Shown here piece by piece: positions 9,052 through 17,581 of a DNA stretch of 64,000 nucleotides. This stretch comes from Bacteroidales bacterium (lineage in GTDB: Bacteria > Bacteroidota > Bacteroidia > Bacteroidales > WCHB1-69): contig JAEETJ010000001.1 of assembly GCA_016290295.1 (NCBI GenBank), positions 96,883 through 160,882 on the forward strand. The letters are read 5' to 3'. The notes under the pieces are model-generated. The model was not told where the DNA came from. It made no database searches and saw nothing but the letters and a program-made list of their open reading frames with translations. Position numbers and translations under genes: made by a program. Within the stretch, counting starts at the first letter, position 1, and each line of letters opens with the position of its first letter.

Positions 9052-10428
9052 TTATTGTAATCTCTTGAATTGGCAAGTAAAGTGGCGCATCAATTCAGCT
9101 TCCCATGTGATTTCCAAACCGCGTTTGATAGTTTCACGACGGTCAAAAACATTCTTCAGGGCAGCAGCAATGACGTCCATGTGGTTGTTGGTATAGACAC
9201 GGCGCGGGATGCAGAGACGCACGAAGTCGTTGCCACCAAAGCGGTTCTCGCGGGTAACCGGATCACGGTCAGCCAACACGTAACCAATTTCGCAAGCACG
9301 GATACCAGCTTCCAGGTAAAGTTCGCAAGTCAGAGTTTGAGCTGGGAACTCTTCCTTCGGGATGTTGGTCAACACCTTGTCGGCATCCACAAAGATGGCG
9401 TGGCCACCGGCAGGACGCTGGTAAGGAATACCATATTCATCCAACTTGGCAGCAAGGTAGTGAACCTGTTTGATACGAGTTTCAACCATCTCAAACTCAA
9501 TATTTTCTTTCAAACCAACAGCCAAAGCGTCCATGTCACGGCCGTTCATACCACCGTAAGTCAAGAAGCCTTCGAACGGGATGCAGAACAGTTTAGCACC
9601 TTCATACCATTCTTTCTTGTTGGTAGCAATGAAACCGCCCATGTTAACGAGAGCATCTTTCTTAGCACTCATCGTCATGGCATCAGCGTATGAGTACATC
9701 TCCTTGGCAATCTCGCGAAGGGTCTTGTTCTCGTATCCTTTCTCACGGGTTTTGATGAAGTAGCAGTTCTCAATGAAACGGGCACTGTCAACTACAACGG
9801 GAACGCCGTATTTATGACAAAGTGCACAAGTCTCGCGGATGTTCTCCATGCTAACAGGCTGACCACCAACGGTGTTATTGGTAACGGTGAGTACCATAAA
9901 CGGCACTTTACCTTCATTTTCCTTCAAAACTTTCTCAAGTTTCTCGAGGCTGACATTACCTTTGAAAGGCACTTCCAACTGAGTATCATATGCTTCAGGA
10001 ACGGTAACATCAACAGCGAATGCCTTACGGCTCTCGATGTGGCCCTTGGTGGTGTCAAAGTGGGCGTTGCCAGGGATAACCATACCAGGTTTTACAAGAT
10101 AGGAGAACAACACGTTCTCAGCTGCACGACCTTGGTGGGTAGGGATAACATACTCAAAACCGGTGAGTTCGGTAATGGTATCCTTCATGTGATAGAAAGA
10201 ACGGGCACCACCGTAGCTCTCATCACCCATCATCATTGCACTCCACTGGCGATCACTCATAGCACCAGTACCAGAGTCGGTCAACAGGTCAATATATACA
10301 TAGTCGCTCTTCAGCATGAAGATGTTATTGTGGGCTTCAAGAAGCCACTTTTCGCGTTGTTCGCGGGTAGATTTCTTGATGGGTTCAACCATCTTGATTT
10401 TCCAGGATTCTGCAAATGGTAATTCCAT
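9052..10428 (-). CDS. tnaA: Tryptophanase (tryptophan indole-lyase)
   Basis: PLP enzyme that splits L-tryptophan to indole, pyruvate and ammonia, 458 aa, full length. Family motifs are IDLLTDSGTGAMSDRQW, IPTHQGRAAENVLF, VDSARFIENCYFI and the PLP-lysine segment TMSAKKDALVNMGG (Lys near 256). Tyrosine phenol-lyase is the close alternative. That enzyme has an arginine in the segment RSMERG, whereas this protein reads RACEIG at the aligned place, as in tryptophanases. There is no TnaC-like leader peptide; the gene sits 26 bp after a lipoprotein gene and 11 bp before a secreted protease, so regulation is probably operonic. Indole production would be predicted. Confidence 0.93.
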   Translation of the reverse strand: MELPFAESWKIKMVEPIKKSTREQREKWLLEAHNNIFMLKSDYVYIDLLTDSGTGAMSDRQWSAMMMGDESYGGARSFYHMKDTITELTGFEYVIPTHQGRAAENVLFSYLVKPGMVIPGNAHFDTTKGHIESRKAFAVDVTVPEAYDTQLEVPFKGNVSLEKLEKVLKENEGKVPFMVLTVTNNTVGGQPVSMENIRETCALCHKYGVPVVVDSARFIENCYFIKTREKGYENKTLREIAKEMYSYADAMTMSAKKDALVNMGGFIATNKKEWYEGAKLFCIPFEGFLTYGGMNGRDMDALAVGLKENIEFEMVETRIKQVHYLAAKLDEYGIPYQRPAGGHAIFVDADKVLTNIPKEEFPAQTLTCELYLEAGIRACEIGYVLADRDPVTRENRFGGNDFVRLCIPRRVYTNNHMDVIAAALKNVFDRRETIKRGLEITWEAELMRHFTCQFKRLQ

Positions 10429-10454
10429 AATTATACTTTTTTTTATTATTACTA

Positions 10455-11036
10455 TTATTGATTATTTTCTGCTACTATTGTCTCTTTCAACGTGCCGTTC
10501 TCATACTGTTGGCTATACATCAACCGGCCTTGCTCATCGTAGAATTTCCATTCTCCAACTTTCTTTCCTTTTTCATATTTTCCAGCATAATACAAATAGC
10601 CATTGTCATGATAGACCTTATATTCACCTTCTTCCCTGCCATTCACATAATGAGCTTCTGTACAGAGATTTCCATTCTTATGGTAGGCGAACCAATCCCC
10701 ATCACGTCTGCTCTGGTCCAGATTACCTTCGATATACTTGTAATGCGTACTATCGTAATAATAGACCTCGCGGTATTTTTCGTCTGTCAGTTGTCCGTTT
10801 TCATCCACCTTATAGAATGCCACCACCTTAGCCTGCTGGTCGCCGTACATTTCCTCCACTTTTTTACCGGGAAGAGTGTCATTATGGTCAACCGTACCCG
10901 CACCGATAGCGTCACTGTTCAACGCTATCGTTTCCACTTCAGGCTCAGCGGTTTGGGATTCTTGAGTTTTGCTTTTGCAAGAAAGAATTGAGAAGGTCAG
11001 CACAAAACCCAACAACAAAAAAACTACATTTCTCAT
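10455..11036 (-). CDS. Lipoprotein with MORN/YwqK-like repeats
   Basis: 193 aa. The N-terminus is a lipoprotein signal with lipobox ILSC (Cys20). The C-terminal half carries MORN_2/YwqK-type repeats of the form G-W-x-Y-x-x-x-G, for example RDGDWFAYHKNGNLCTEAHY, EEGEYKVYHDNGYLYYAGKY and KVGEWKFYDEQGRLMYSQQY. In databases such proteins are often labelled YwqK antitoxin, but nothing here supports a toxin-antitoxin role; a surface or periplasmic binding function is as likely. The start overlaps the stop of the preceding Skp-like gene by 4 bp, so the two are translationally coupled. Confidence 0.8.
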   Translation of the reverse strand: MRNVVFLLLGFVLTFSILSCKSKTQESQTAEPEVETIALNSDAIGAGTVDHNDTLPGKKVEEMYGDQQAKVVAFYKVDENGQLTDEKYREVYYYDSTHYKYIEGNLDQSRRDGDWFAYHKNGNLCTEAHYVNGREEGEYKVYHDNGYLYYAGKYEKGKKVGEWKFYDEQGRLMYSQQYENGTLKETIVAENNQ

Positions 11037-11722
11037 TTCTTCTTCGACTTAAAAGGTTCGTTAAGGATGTCTAAGAGTTCGTTCGTAATATCCTTGCTTG
11101 GATCGGCATCAAGCAATTGTCCACCGTATTGGTAAGAGAACACGAAGGAAGCGTTTCTCTCTGCATTGATACGTTTGGTAGCCATAATGACAGAATCAGC
11201 GATTTGCTTCAAAGCCGCTGCCTGACGGGCTTCCAAGTCACCCATCACCCGGGCATAATCAGCTTTCAGGTTTTCGCTTTCCTGCATCAGCTGCTGCTGG
11301 GCATTCTCTATCTGCACCTGGGTGAGGATACCAGATTGGTAATTCTGCTGGAATTGGTTGTATTTTCTTTCCAGAGCTGACTGGCGGTTTTGGAACACAG
11401 CTTCCTGCTTGGTCATTTCAGCCTCGATATCTTTGGTCAGAATATCCACCAACTCATAATTAGCATTCACACTGTCGATGTTGATGTAAATAATCTCACC
11501 TGAGCGAGGTTCGGTGTTCACCACATTGTTCTGTACAGGGGTGTGATGTGTTGTTTTCGGGAAGCAGAAATACAGAATATACAATACTATCACTGCAATA
11601 GCCAATATAGCCTCTACTATCCAACGACACAGGTTGCAATTGCATTTTTTCTTTGTTTCACAAGTTTCCTGAGGTGTTTCTTCTTTGATGATCTCTGTTA
11701 CGTTTTCTTCCATTTCACTCAT
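11033..11722 (-). CDS. Membrane-anchored OmpH/Skp-like protein
   Basis: 229 aa. It starts with an acidic cytoplasmic segment and a cysteine cluster (KKKCNCNLCRW), then one transmembrane helix at about residues 32-52, then an OmpH/Skp-like periplasmic part: a strand IIYINIDSVNANYELVD, a long Gln/Glu-rich coiled coil at about 90-185, and a closing strand FVFSYQYGGQLLDAD. Skp-family chaperones hold outer-membrane proteins in the periplasm, but usually have a cleavable signal peptide; this one appears tethered to the inner membrane. A second possible ATG lies three codons in. A GC-rich hairpin (11729-11752) lies just upstream in the leader. Confidence 0.78.
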   Translation of the reverse strand: MSEMEENVTEIIKEETPQETCETKKKCNCNLCRWIVEAILAIAVIVLYILYFCFPKTTHHTPVQNNVVNTEPRSGEIIYINIDSVNANYELVDILTKDIEAEMTKQEAVFQNRQSALERKYNQFQQNYQSGILTQVQIENAQQQLMQESENLKADYARVMGDLEARQAAALKQIADSVIMATKRINAERNASFVFSYQYGGQLLDADPSKDITNELLDILNEPFKSKKK

Positions 11723-11761
11723 TTTTTATGCGGCGAATGCGGTTCCGCCGCAATAATTATT

Positions 11762-11793
11762 AATTCAAATTTCAAAATTCAAAATTCAAAAAA
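11762..11793. repeat. 8-bp-period satellite (AATTCAAA words)
   Basis: Words AATTCAAA and ATTTCAAA repeat with about 8-bp period between recQ and the Skp-like gene. It is the reverse-complement form of the TTTGAATT arrays at 38520, 51489 and 62366. Confidence 0.7.
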
Positions 11794-11800
11794 CTGCCCC

Positions 11801-14005
11801 CTAATTTCCAACCTCGGATAGATATTTGATTCGCATGATTCTAACTTCGTCCATGCTGTATTCATCCTCACCTAATTCCTCGAGGGCGTCTTGTACGGAA
11901 TCGGACTGGGCATTATTGAAATAGTCCAAGATATCTTCCTGATGATAGGGGTCAATCACTTCGTCAATATAGTAATTGATATCCAGTTTCATACCGGAAG
12001 AGACAATGCTTTCGATTTCCGAAAGAAGCTCGTCCATTTCCATACCTTTGGCAATCGCAATATCTTCAAAGGCGATTTTACGGTCAATATTCTGGATGAT
12101 ATACACCTTATTGGCCGACTTGTTCACCACGGTTTTGACGACAAAATCCTGCGGACGCTCAATTTCGTTATCTTCGACATAATTCTTGATCAATTCCACA
12201 AAAGGCTTGCCATATTTCTGCGCTTTTCCTGCACCCACACCGGTAATGTGTGTCATTTCCTCGATATTGGTCGGGTACTGGATACACATATCTTCCAATG
12301 ACGGATCCTGGAAGATGACGTATGGTGGCAAATTCTCCTTATTGGACAATTCCTTTCTCAGATTCTTCAGCAGAGAGAACAGGGTCTTGTCGAAAGCATC
12401 GCCCTTAGAAGGCATCGGTTCATCCATCAGGTCGCCATCCTCATCGGGGTCAACAGCGTTTTTCGGCTTAGCCACCATCACAGAATACGGATTAACCAGA
12501 TATTTCTCTCCCTTCTTGGTCACTCTCAGCAATCCGTAGTTCTCCACATCTTTAGCCAGCAAATCTTCGAAGATAGCCACGCGTATCACATTCGCCCAGA
12601 AATTCTGGTCATAATCCATACCTTCGCCAAACTGTTTCAGTTTCTGATGTTTGAACTTTTCAACAGAAGTTGTTTTCTCGCCTCTGATAATGTCAATAAT
12701 ATGATCTTCCTTGAACTGCTGTTTAACCGTTTGCACCACCTCGATAACCAGACAAATCTGGTCGGCGGCATTCATTTTCGGTCTCGGGTGACGGCAATTG
12801 TCACAATTATTGCAATTTTCCTCTTCAAATTCTTCACCGAAATAATGCAGCAGATGTTTACGACGGCAGCTGGTGGACTCGGCATACGATGCAGTCTCTG
12901 CCAGCAGTTGTTTCACGATTTCCTGTTCCGCCACAGACTTCTTGGTCGAGAATTTCTCAAGTTTATTCAGGTCTTTCGGGTCATAGAAAGCGATACATAC
13001 ACCCTCGCCATCATCGCGGCCTGCACGGCCTGTTTCCTGATAATATCCCTCAAGGCTCTTGGGCATGTCGTAGTGAATCACATAGCGGACATCGGGTTTA
13101 TCAATACCCATACCGAAAGCGATAGTAGCCACAATCACATCGGCTTTTTCCATCAAGAAAGCATCCTGATTTTCCACACGCGTATGGGAATCCAAACCTG
13201 CATGATACGGCAATGCCTTAATCTGGTTAGCCTGCAGAAATTCTGCCAGTTCCTCCACTTTTTTACGGCTGAGGCAATAAATGATACCCGACTTTCCGTG
13301 GTTATTCTTGATAAACTTCACCAGTTCCTTGTCCACATCCTTCGTTTTCTCGCGAATTTCATAGTACAGATTCGGACGGTTAAACGACGAGATGAACACT
13401 TCGGCCTTATCCATACCCAGGTTTTTCTGGATATCGCTTTGTACCTTGGGAGTAGCGGTAGCTGTCAACGCGATCACCGGCACCTTCTTGCCGATGGTGT
13501 CAATAATATTTCTGATGCGGCGGTATTCCGGGCGGAAATCATGTCCCCACTCTGAAATACAATGCGCTTCATCAATAGCATAAAAAGAGATATTGATATC
13601 TCTGAAAAAGTCAACATTCTCCTCTTTGGTCAAGGATTCCGGCGCCACATACAGTAATTTGGTCTTGCCCGACAGCAAATCGTCTTTCACTTCCTTTATT
13701 TCCTGCTTGGTCAATGAAGAATTCAAAAAATGGGCGATACCTATTTCCGTACCGAAATTCCGGATGGCATCCACCTGATTTTTCATCAGAGCAATCAAAG
13801 GAGAAATGACAATAGCCGTACCCTCTTTCATCAAAGCGGGCAATTGGTAGCATAAAGACTTGCCACCACCTGTCGGCATGATCACAAAACAGTCCTTACC
13901 TTTTAATAGAGACTTGATGATTTTAAGCTGATTTCCCTTAAAACTATCAAAGCCGAAAAATTTTTTCAGCATTTTGGAAATCTCTTTATCCGTAATTGCA
14001 GCCAT
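11801..14005 (-). CDS. recQ: ATP-dependent DNA helicase RecQ
   Basis: 3'-5' DNA helicase for recombination and repair, 734 aa. Walker A is MPTGGGKSLCYQ at about 43-54, the DEAH box DEAHCISEWGHDFRPEY at about 143, then TATATPKV and GMGIDKPDVRYVIHYDMPKS. The zinc-binding site is CRRKHLLHYFGE...CNNCDNC, followed by a winged-helix RQC region. An HRDC domain (LFSLLKNLRKELSNKENLPP... ITGVGAGKAQKYG) and a C-terminal helical HTH-like tail complete the protein. Length and order fit Bacteroidota RecQ. A TATTTTTG promoter element lies at 14073-14080. Confidence 0.96.
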   Translation of the reverse strand: MAAITDKEISKMLKKFFGFDSFKGNQLKIIKSLLKGKDCFVIMPTGGGKSLCYQLPALMKEGTAIVISPLIALMKNQVDAIRNFGTEIGIAHFLNSSLTKQEIKEVKDDLLSGKTKLLYVAPESLTKEENVDFFRDINISFYAIDEAHCISEWGHDFRPEYRRIRNIIDTIGKKVPVIALTATATPKVQSDIQKNLGMDKAEVFISSFNRPNLYYEIREKTKDVDKELVKFIKNNHGKSGIIYCLSRKKVEELAEFLQANQIKALPYHAGLDSHTRVENQDAFLMEKADVIVATIAFGMGIDKPDVRYVIHYDMPKSLEGYYQETGRAGRDDGEGVCIAFYDPKDLNKLEKFSTKKSVAEQEIVKQLLAETASYAESTSCRRKHLLHYFGEEFEEENCNNCDNCRHPRPKMNAADQICLVIEVVQTVKQQFKEDHIIDIIRGEKTTSVEKFKHQKLKQFGEGMDYDQNFWANVIRVAIFEDLLAKDVENYGLLRVTKKGEKYLVNPYSVMVAKPKNAVDPDEDGDLMDEPMPSKGDAFDKTLFSLLKNLRKELSNKENLPPYVIFQDPSLEDMCIQYPTNIEEMTHITGVGAGKAQKYGKPFVELIKNYVEDNEIERPQDFVVKTVVNKSANKVYIIQNIDRKIAFEDIAIAKGMEMDELLSEIESIVSSGMKLDINYYIDEVIDPYHQEDILDYFNNAQSDSVQDALEELGEDEYSMDEVRIMRIKYLSEVGN

Positions 14006-14072
14006 TCTGTTGTCTATTTGAGATGTTTTTGTTTGCTATTTTCTAGTGATTACAAAATCCTAATTGGAATAA

Positions 14073-14080
14073 CAAAAATA
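14073..14080 (-). promoter_or_regulatory. Minus-7 element upstream of recQ
   Basis: On the minus strand it reads TATTTTTG, matching TAnnTTTG, 68 bp before the recQ ATG. Confidence 0.5.
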
Positions 14081-14130
14081 AAAAAAATAATCAAGCAAGC
14101 GGAATTTTTCTGCTTTTTTCTTTCATTTTT

Positions 14131-14160
14131 TATCAACATACTGACTCTCAGTATGATAAA
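14131..14160. other. Stem-loop between epimerase stop and recQ promoter
   Basis: Arms CATACTGA (14137-14144) and TCAGTATG (14148-14155) with a 3-nt loop, extended by outer TATCA/TGATA matches. It lies about 20 bp past the epimerase stop. It lacks a clean T-run on the minus strand, so it may be a weak terminator or a protein-binding site. Confidence 0.5.
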
Positions 14161-14172
14161 TTTTAAAAATAA

Positions 14173-15174
14173 CTATTTTTTCAGAAATTCACGCATAAAA
14201 ATGCGGATTCCCTTCTCCAAGGGAGTGAAATTTTTCTTATATCCCACCCTTCTCAAACTGTTCAAAGGCAGGTCAATCTTCCTGTAAGGAATTTTATTTT
14301 TTTCTTTTGACAAGGGGAAAAACTCCAATTTTTCTTCCTGCCTTAAAATGGAAAGAATTGTTTTGGCCACCGCACTGAACGGCCGTGGGTAAGCAGTACC
14401 CAAATAATAAAAATCGCTGGCGGGCAGATGATTCATGAACCAGGTGAGAACAGTGACCACATCCTTAATGAAGATTCTGTCTATTACAGGCTCATTATCA
14501 GATGTTTCTGAATTTCCGTAAACAGGGATAATCATGCGACTTTCCTGTTGCCACTGCCTGAACAACTGGTACACGGAAGAGGCTGCATCACCCATACGCT
14601 CTTCATTCGGCCCATATACCTCGGGCATGGCAAATCCCGCCCATAGTGGCGGTGTCACACGCTGCTTGAGCACCCACTGGTCAAACTGCCGCTTCATTTG
14701 CTCACATAAAGCCATTTTACCGCTCTCCTGCCCCATCCATTCCTGGCCTGTCCAAATCCATTTTGCCTCGGTTGATGCTACCGCAAAAAGCAAAGGAATG
14801 CGGTTCATGGCTGCAAAACTCCAAAGGCGTTGCGAAAATTCCAGAATGTATTCATGAAAGCAGGAAGTATCATCTGGCAGGGTATCAATTTCTGAAGCCA
14901 AATGAATGATAAAATCGACCTTCTGTTGGTTTAGGGCTAACCAATCGAAAAATAAATCACGGGGCACTTTTTCAATATACCGCATCGTTTGTAGAGACGT
15001 TTTATGAAACGTCTCTACATCAGGACTGGACGCTATTTTCGGCACATCATAGCCCGGTTCAACAGGCATTACGGGGAAATCGGCCACCAGAACCAAATCC
15101 GAACGACCTGATTCGTTGAGATGTTGAACCATGCTGCTACCGATAAAACCGGCAGCACCCGTAATGACTATCAT
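14173..15174 (-). CDS. HldD-like NAD-dependent epimerase, catalytic Tyr replaced
   Basis: 333 aa extended short-chain dehydrogenase closest in layout to ADP-L-glycero-D-manno-heptose 6-epimerase of LPS core synthesis. The Rossmann motif ITGAAGFIGSSMVQHLN is intact at 4-20, and FFDWL, VYGPNE and IFIKDVVTVLTWFMNH match HldD blocks. The expected YxxxK active site reads CEQMK at 157-161, so the tyrosine is a cysteine while the lysine is kept; the upstream Ser/Ala block is also altered (FAVASTEA). The protein may therefore be inactive as an epimerase or have another role. Residues 53-62 are encoded by a 28-bp palindromic repeat. The gene is separated from rnfC by a terminator. Confidence 0.75.
   Translation of the reverse strand: MIVITGAAGFIGSSMVQHLNESGRSDLVLVADFPVMPVEPGYDVPKIASSPDVETFHKTSLQTMRYIEKVPRDLFFDWLALNQQKVDFIIHLASEIDTLPDDTSCFHEYILEFSQRLWSFAAMNRIPLLFAVASTEAKWIWTGQEWMGQESGKMALCEQMKRQFDQWVLKQRVTPPLWAGFAMPEVYGPNEERMGDAASSVYQLFRQWQQESRMIIPVYGNSETSDNEPVIDRIFIKDVVTVLTWFMNHLPASDFYYLGTAYPRPFSAVAKTILSILRQEEKLEFFPLSKEKNKIPYRKIDLPLNSLRRVGYKKNFTPLEKGIRIFMREFLKK
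14991..15018. repeat. Palindromic element, copy inside epimerase gene
   Basis: Perfect 12-bp arms GTAGAGACGTTT and AAACGTCTCTAC around a 4-nt loop. It contributes residues V-E-T-F-H-K-T-S-L-Q in frame to the epimerase. Related copies lie at 36014, 51553, 52808 and 59832. Confidence 0.9.
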
Positions 15175-15183
15175 TCTCTTGTC

Positions 15184-15217
15184 GTTTAAAACAAAGCAGG
15201 GTCTGAAACAGACCCGC
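15184..15217 (-). terminator. Rho-independent terminator after rnfC
   Basis: Stem arms GCAGGGTCTG and CAGACCCGC (15196-15217) with one mismatch and a short A-rich loop. On the minus strand it is followed by TTTGTTTT. It ends the rnfBC transcript before the epimerase gene. On the plus strand a CTTTTT run also follows the hairpin. Confidence 0.8.
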
Positions 15218-15225
15218 TTTTTCGT

Positions 15226-16548
15226 TTATTTTCTTGCACGAATCATCGCGCCTGTCTTGTTCTTACCCACACGTATCATATCCAAAATCGGACGGTTGGA
15301 GGGGCAGCCGAAGGAGCACGAGCCGCACTCAATGCAGTTCATGATACCATGCTTCTCACAATCCTCGTAGCGCTGCAAATCAGTCAATGCGTGCAACATG
15401 TAAGGTTCCAGTCCCATCGGGCAGGCCTGTACGCACTTGCCGCAACGCAGGCATTCATAAACCTCGCCACGCTTGCTTTCCTTTTCGGTCATCAGCAGCA
15501 GGCTCGACATACCCTTGACGGTAAATGCATTGAGATTGGAGATAGCCTTGCCCATCATTGGACCACCGGAGATAATCTTGCCCGTATCTTCAGGAATACC
15601 CACTGCATTGAGAATGTCGTTAATGCAGGTACCGATACGCACTCTGTAGTTTTTCAGATTTTTCACCGATTTACCACTCACCGTCGTAAAAGTTTCGATA
15701 ATCGGTTTGTTCTTCTGCACCGCCTCATAAATGGCGAAAGCAGTGGCAATATTGTTGACAATACAGCCCACCTCAATCGGCAATTTACCATTGGGAACGC
15801 TTCGGCCTGTCAAAGCCTTAATCAACTGTTTTTCAGCTCCTTGAGGATATTTGGTTTTCAGTTTCACCACTTGGATATCCTTATAGTTGGCAGCCACCTT
15901 GGTCAAATGCTCGAAAGCATCGGGTTTGTTGGCTTCCACACCAATCAGCGCTATGGGAGCACCCGAAGCGATCAGCATGGCCTCGATACCCACCATCACC
16001 TCATCGGCACGCTCCAGCATCATGCGGTAGTCCACCGTAATGTATGGCTCGCACTCGGCAGCGTTAATCAGCAGGTAATCCACCTTCTTGTCTGGTGGCA
16101 CCATGTATTTCACATGAGTGGGAAAGCAGGCACCACCCAAACCGACGATACCGCAAGCTTTCATGCGGTCGATAATTTCCTGTTTGCTCAGGGTAATATC
16201 CTTTTTCAACTCGGTGGAAGTGTCTATACCCTCGGCCCATTCGTCACCTTCCACATCGATTACAATGGCATCTTTCTTATAGCCCAGGAAATCGGCCACA
16301 GGTTCGATTTTGGCCACCGTTCCCGACACGGGAGAATGGACATTGGCACAAATAAAAGCCTCGGCTTTGCCAATCAACTGCCCCACCTTCACCTTGTCGC
16401 CTTTTTGCACCTGAGGCACGGAAGGAGCACCCAAATGCTGGGTCAGGAAAACAGTGACCTGTTTGGGAATGGGAAAAATTTCCACTGACTGTTCTTTGGC
16501 TAATTTATTTTCCTCGGGGTGGATACCACCTATTCTAAAAGTCTTCAT
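15226..16548 (-). CDS. rnfC: Ion-translocating electron transport complex subunit RnfC
   Basis: Membrane-associated subunit of the Rnf complex, which couples ferredoxin-NAD electron transfer to cation pumping; RnfC binds NADH/FMN and iron-sulfur clusters. 440 aa, normal length. Visible are the barrel-sandwich segment NVHSPVSGTVAKIEP, the nucleotide-binding glycine-rich loop GIVGLGGACFPTHVK near residue 135, a SLBB-like region around YRVRIGTCINDILNAVG, and two 4Fe-4S motifs: CLRCGKCVQACPMG at about 366-379 and CIECGSCSFGCPSN at about 407-420. It follows rnfB by 30 bp. rnfD, rnfG, rnfE and rnfA do not follow; a terminator and an unrelated gene do. Confidence 0.96.
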   Translation of the reverse strand: MKTFRIGGIHPEENKLAKEQSVEIFPIPKQVTVFLTQHLGAPSVPQVQKGDKVKVGQLIGKAEAFICANVHSPVSGTVAKIEPVADFLGYKKDAIVIDVEGDEWAEGIDTSTELKKDITLSKQEIIDRMKACGIVGLGGACFPTHVKYMVPPDKKVDYLLINAAECEPYITVDYRMMLERADEVMVGIEAMLIASGAPIALIGVEANKPDAFEHLTKVAANYKDIQVVKLKTKYPQGAEKQLIKALTGRSVPNGKLPIEVGCIVNNIATAFAIYEAVQKNKPIIETFTTVSGKSVKNLKNYRVRIGTCINDILNAVGIPEDTGKIISGGPMMGKAISNLNAFTVKGMSSLLLMTEKESKRGEVYECLRCGKCVQACPMGLEPYMLHALTDLQRYEDCEKHGIMNCIECGSCSFGCPSNRPILDMIRVGKNKTGAMIRARK

Positions 16549-16578
16549 TCTATATAGGATTGATTTTTTCAGAAAAGA

Positions 16579-17559
16579 TTATTGTTCGGAAGCAGGAGTA
16601 GAATCTGCAGCAGAGGCTGGCTTTTCAACGGGAGTTGTCTTCTCGACAACAACTGTTGTCTTTTCAACTACAACCGTAGTTTTTTCAACTACTGGAGCAG
16701 CTGGCTTTTCGGCTGGAGCAGCGGGAGCCTCTTTCTTCGGCGGGAAATTCACCGCATGGATAGCACCCGTCGGACACTCGCCCGCGCATTTGCGGCAGCT
16801 CTTGCACTTGGTGAAATCAATATAAGCCAGGTTGTTCTCCACCGTAATGGCTTCGAAAGGACAAGTCTTGGCGCACTTGCCGCAACCGATACAGGCAGCG
16901 GAGCAATTCTTGCGTGCCGCAGCACCTTTCTCTTTGTTAACGCAGGAGACAAACACACGGCGGCCCAACTTGCCTTTGGGACGGACTTCGATGACCTTAC
17001 GCGGACAGGTCTTGGCGCAAGCGCCGCAACCCACACATTTCTCTTCATCGACCACCGGCAAACCAGTTGTCTCATCAATATGAATGGCATCGAACTTACA
17101 AGCTTTCACGCAGTCGCCACAACCAAGGCAGCCGAAAGGACAAGCACTCTCGCCGGCATAAATAGAGGTAGCGAATTGGCAGGACAGTGCCGAGTCATAT
17201 TTCACCTTGGCAGGAGCGTTTTCACAACTGCCATTGCAGCGTACCACCGCCACCATCGGTTCAGCTTCGGCAGCTTCCAGGCCCATCACAGCAGCAATTG
17301 CTTTCATGTCGCCGCCAGCGGGACATTTGTAACCGTCCAGCGTGTTGGCTTTCACGATAGCTTCCGCCAACGCGCGGCAACCAGCGAAGCCGCAACCGCC
17401 GCAATTGGCACCCGGCAAATGCTCGGCCACCTCATCGATACGGGGGTCTTCTATCACTTTGAACGCCTTGGATACAAAATATAAGATTACTGCCGCAATC
17501 ATACCTATCGCTCCGATGATTAGAGCGGCATATAAAATAGTGGTAACAGTTGGTGTCAT
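16579..17559 (-). CDS. rnfB: Ion-translocating electron transport complex subunit RnfB
   Basis: Ferredoxin-like electron-entry subunit of Rnf, 326 aa. An N-terminal transmembrane helix (residues about 5-30) is followed by the Fe-S domain GANCGGCGFAGCRALAEA, CNGSCENAPAKVKYD and several CxxCxxCxxxCP clusters, e.g. CLGCGDCVKACKFDAI, CVGCGACAKTCPRKV, CIGCGKCAKTCPFEA and CKSCRKCAGECPTGAI. After about residue 275 there is an unusual Ala/Pro/Val/Thr/Lys tail with three VVEKTT-type repeats. It is first of a two-gene unit with rnfC. A promoter element lies at 17582-17589, divergent from the GH20 promoter. Confidence 0.95.
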   Translation of the reverse strand: MTPTVTTILYAALIIGAIGMIAAVILYFVSKAFKVIEDPRIDEVAEHLPGANCGGCGFAGCRALAEAIVKANTLDGYKCPAGGDMKAIAAVMGLEAAEAEPMVAVVRCNGSCENAPAKVKYDSALSCQFATSIYAGESACPFGCLGCGDCVKACKFDAIHIDETTGLPVVDEEKCVGCGACAKTCPRKVIEVRPKGKLGRRVFVSCVNKEKGAAARKNCSAACIGCGKCAKTCPFEAITVENNLAYIDFTKCKSCRKCAGECPTGAIHAVNFPPKKEAPAAPAEKPAAPVVEKTTVVVEKTTVVVEKTTPVEKPASAADSTPASEQ

Positions 17560-17581
17560 AGTTGTTGAATTTTTGAATTTG

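Noticed and set aside
9041..9076. Upstream start for the M6 protease
   Set aside because: The extension lies within tnaA and would put 12 polar residues before a normal signal peptide; the ATG at 9040 is preferred.
10455..11036. YwqK antitoxin of a toxin-antitoxin pair
   Set aside because: The label is widespread for MORN-like repeats, but this is a lipoprotein and no toxin-like partner is adjacent.
12647..13555. 302-codon open frame on the plus strand
   Set aside because: Antisense shadow of recQ.
15349..16488. 379-codon open frame on the plus strand
   Set aside because: It is exactly antisense to rnfC, whose Fe-S motifs are unmistakable; His/Gln-rich shadow composition.
16582..17484. 300-codon open frame on the plus strand
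   Set aside because: Antisense shadow of rnfB; the composition reflects cysteine codons read backwards.
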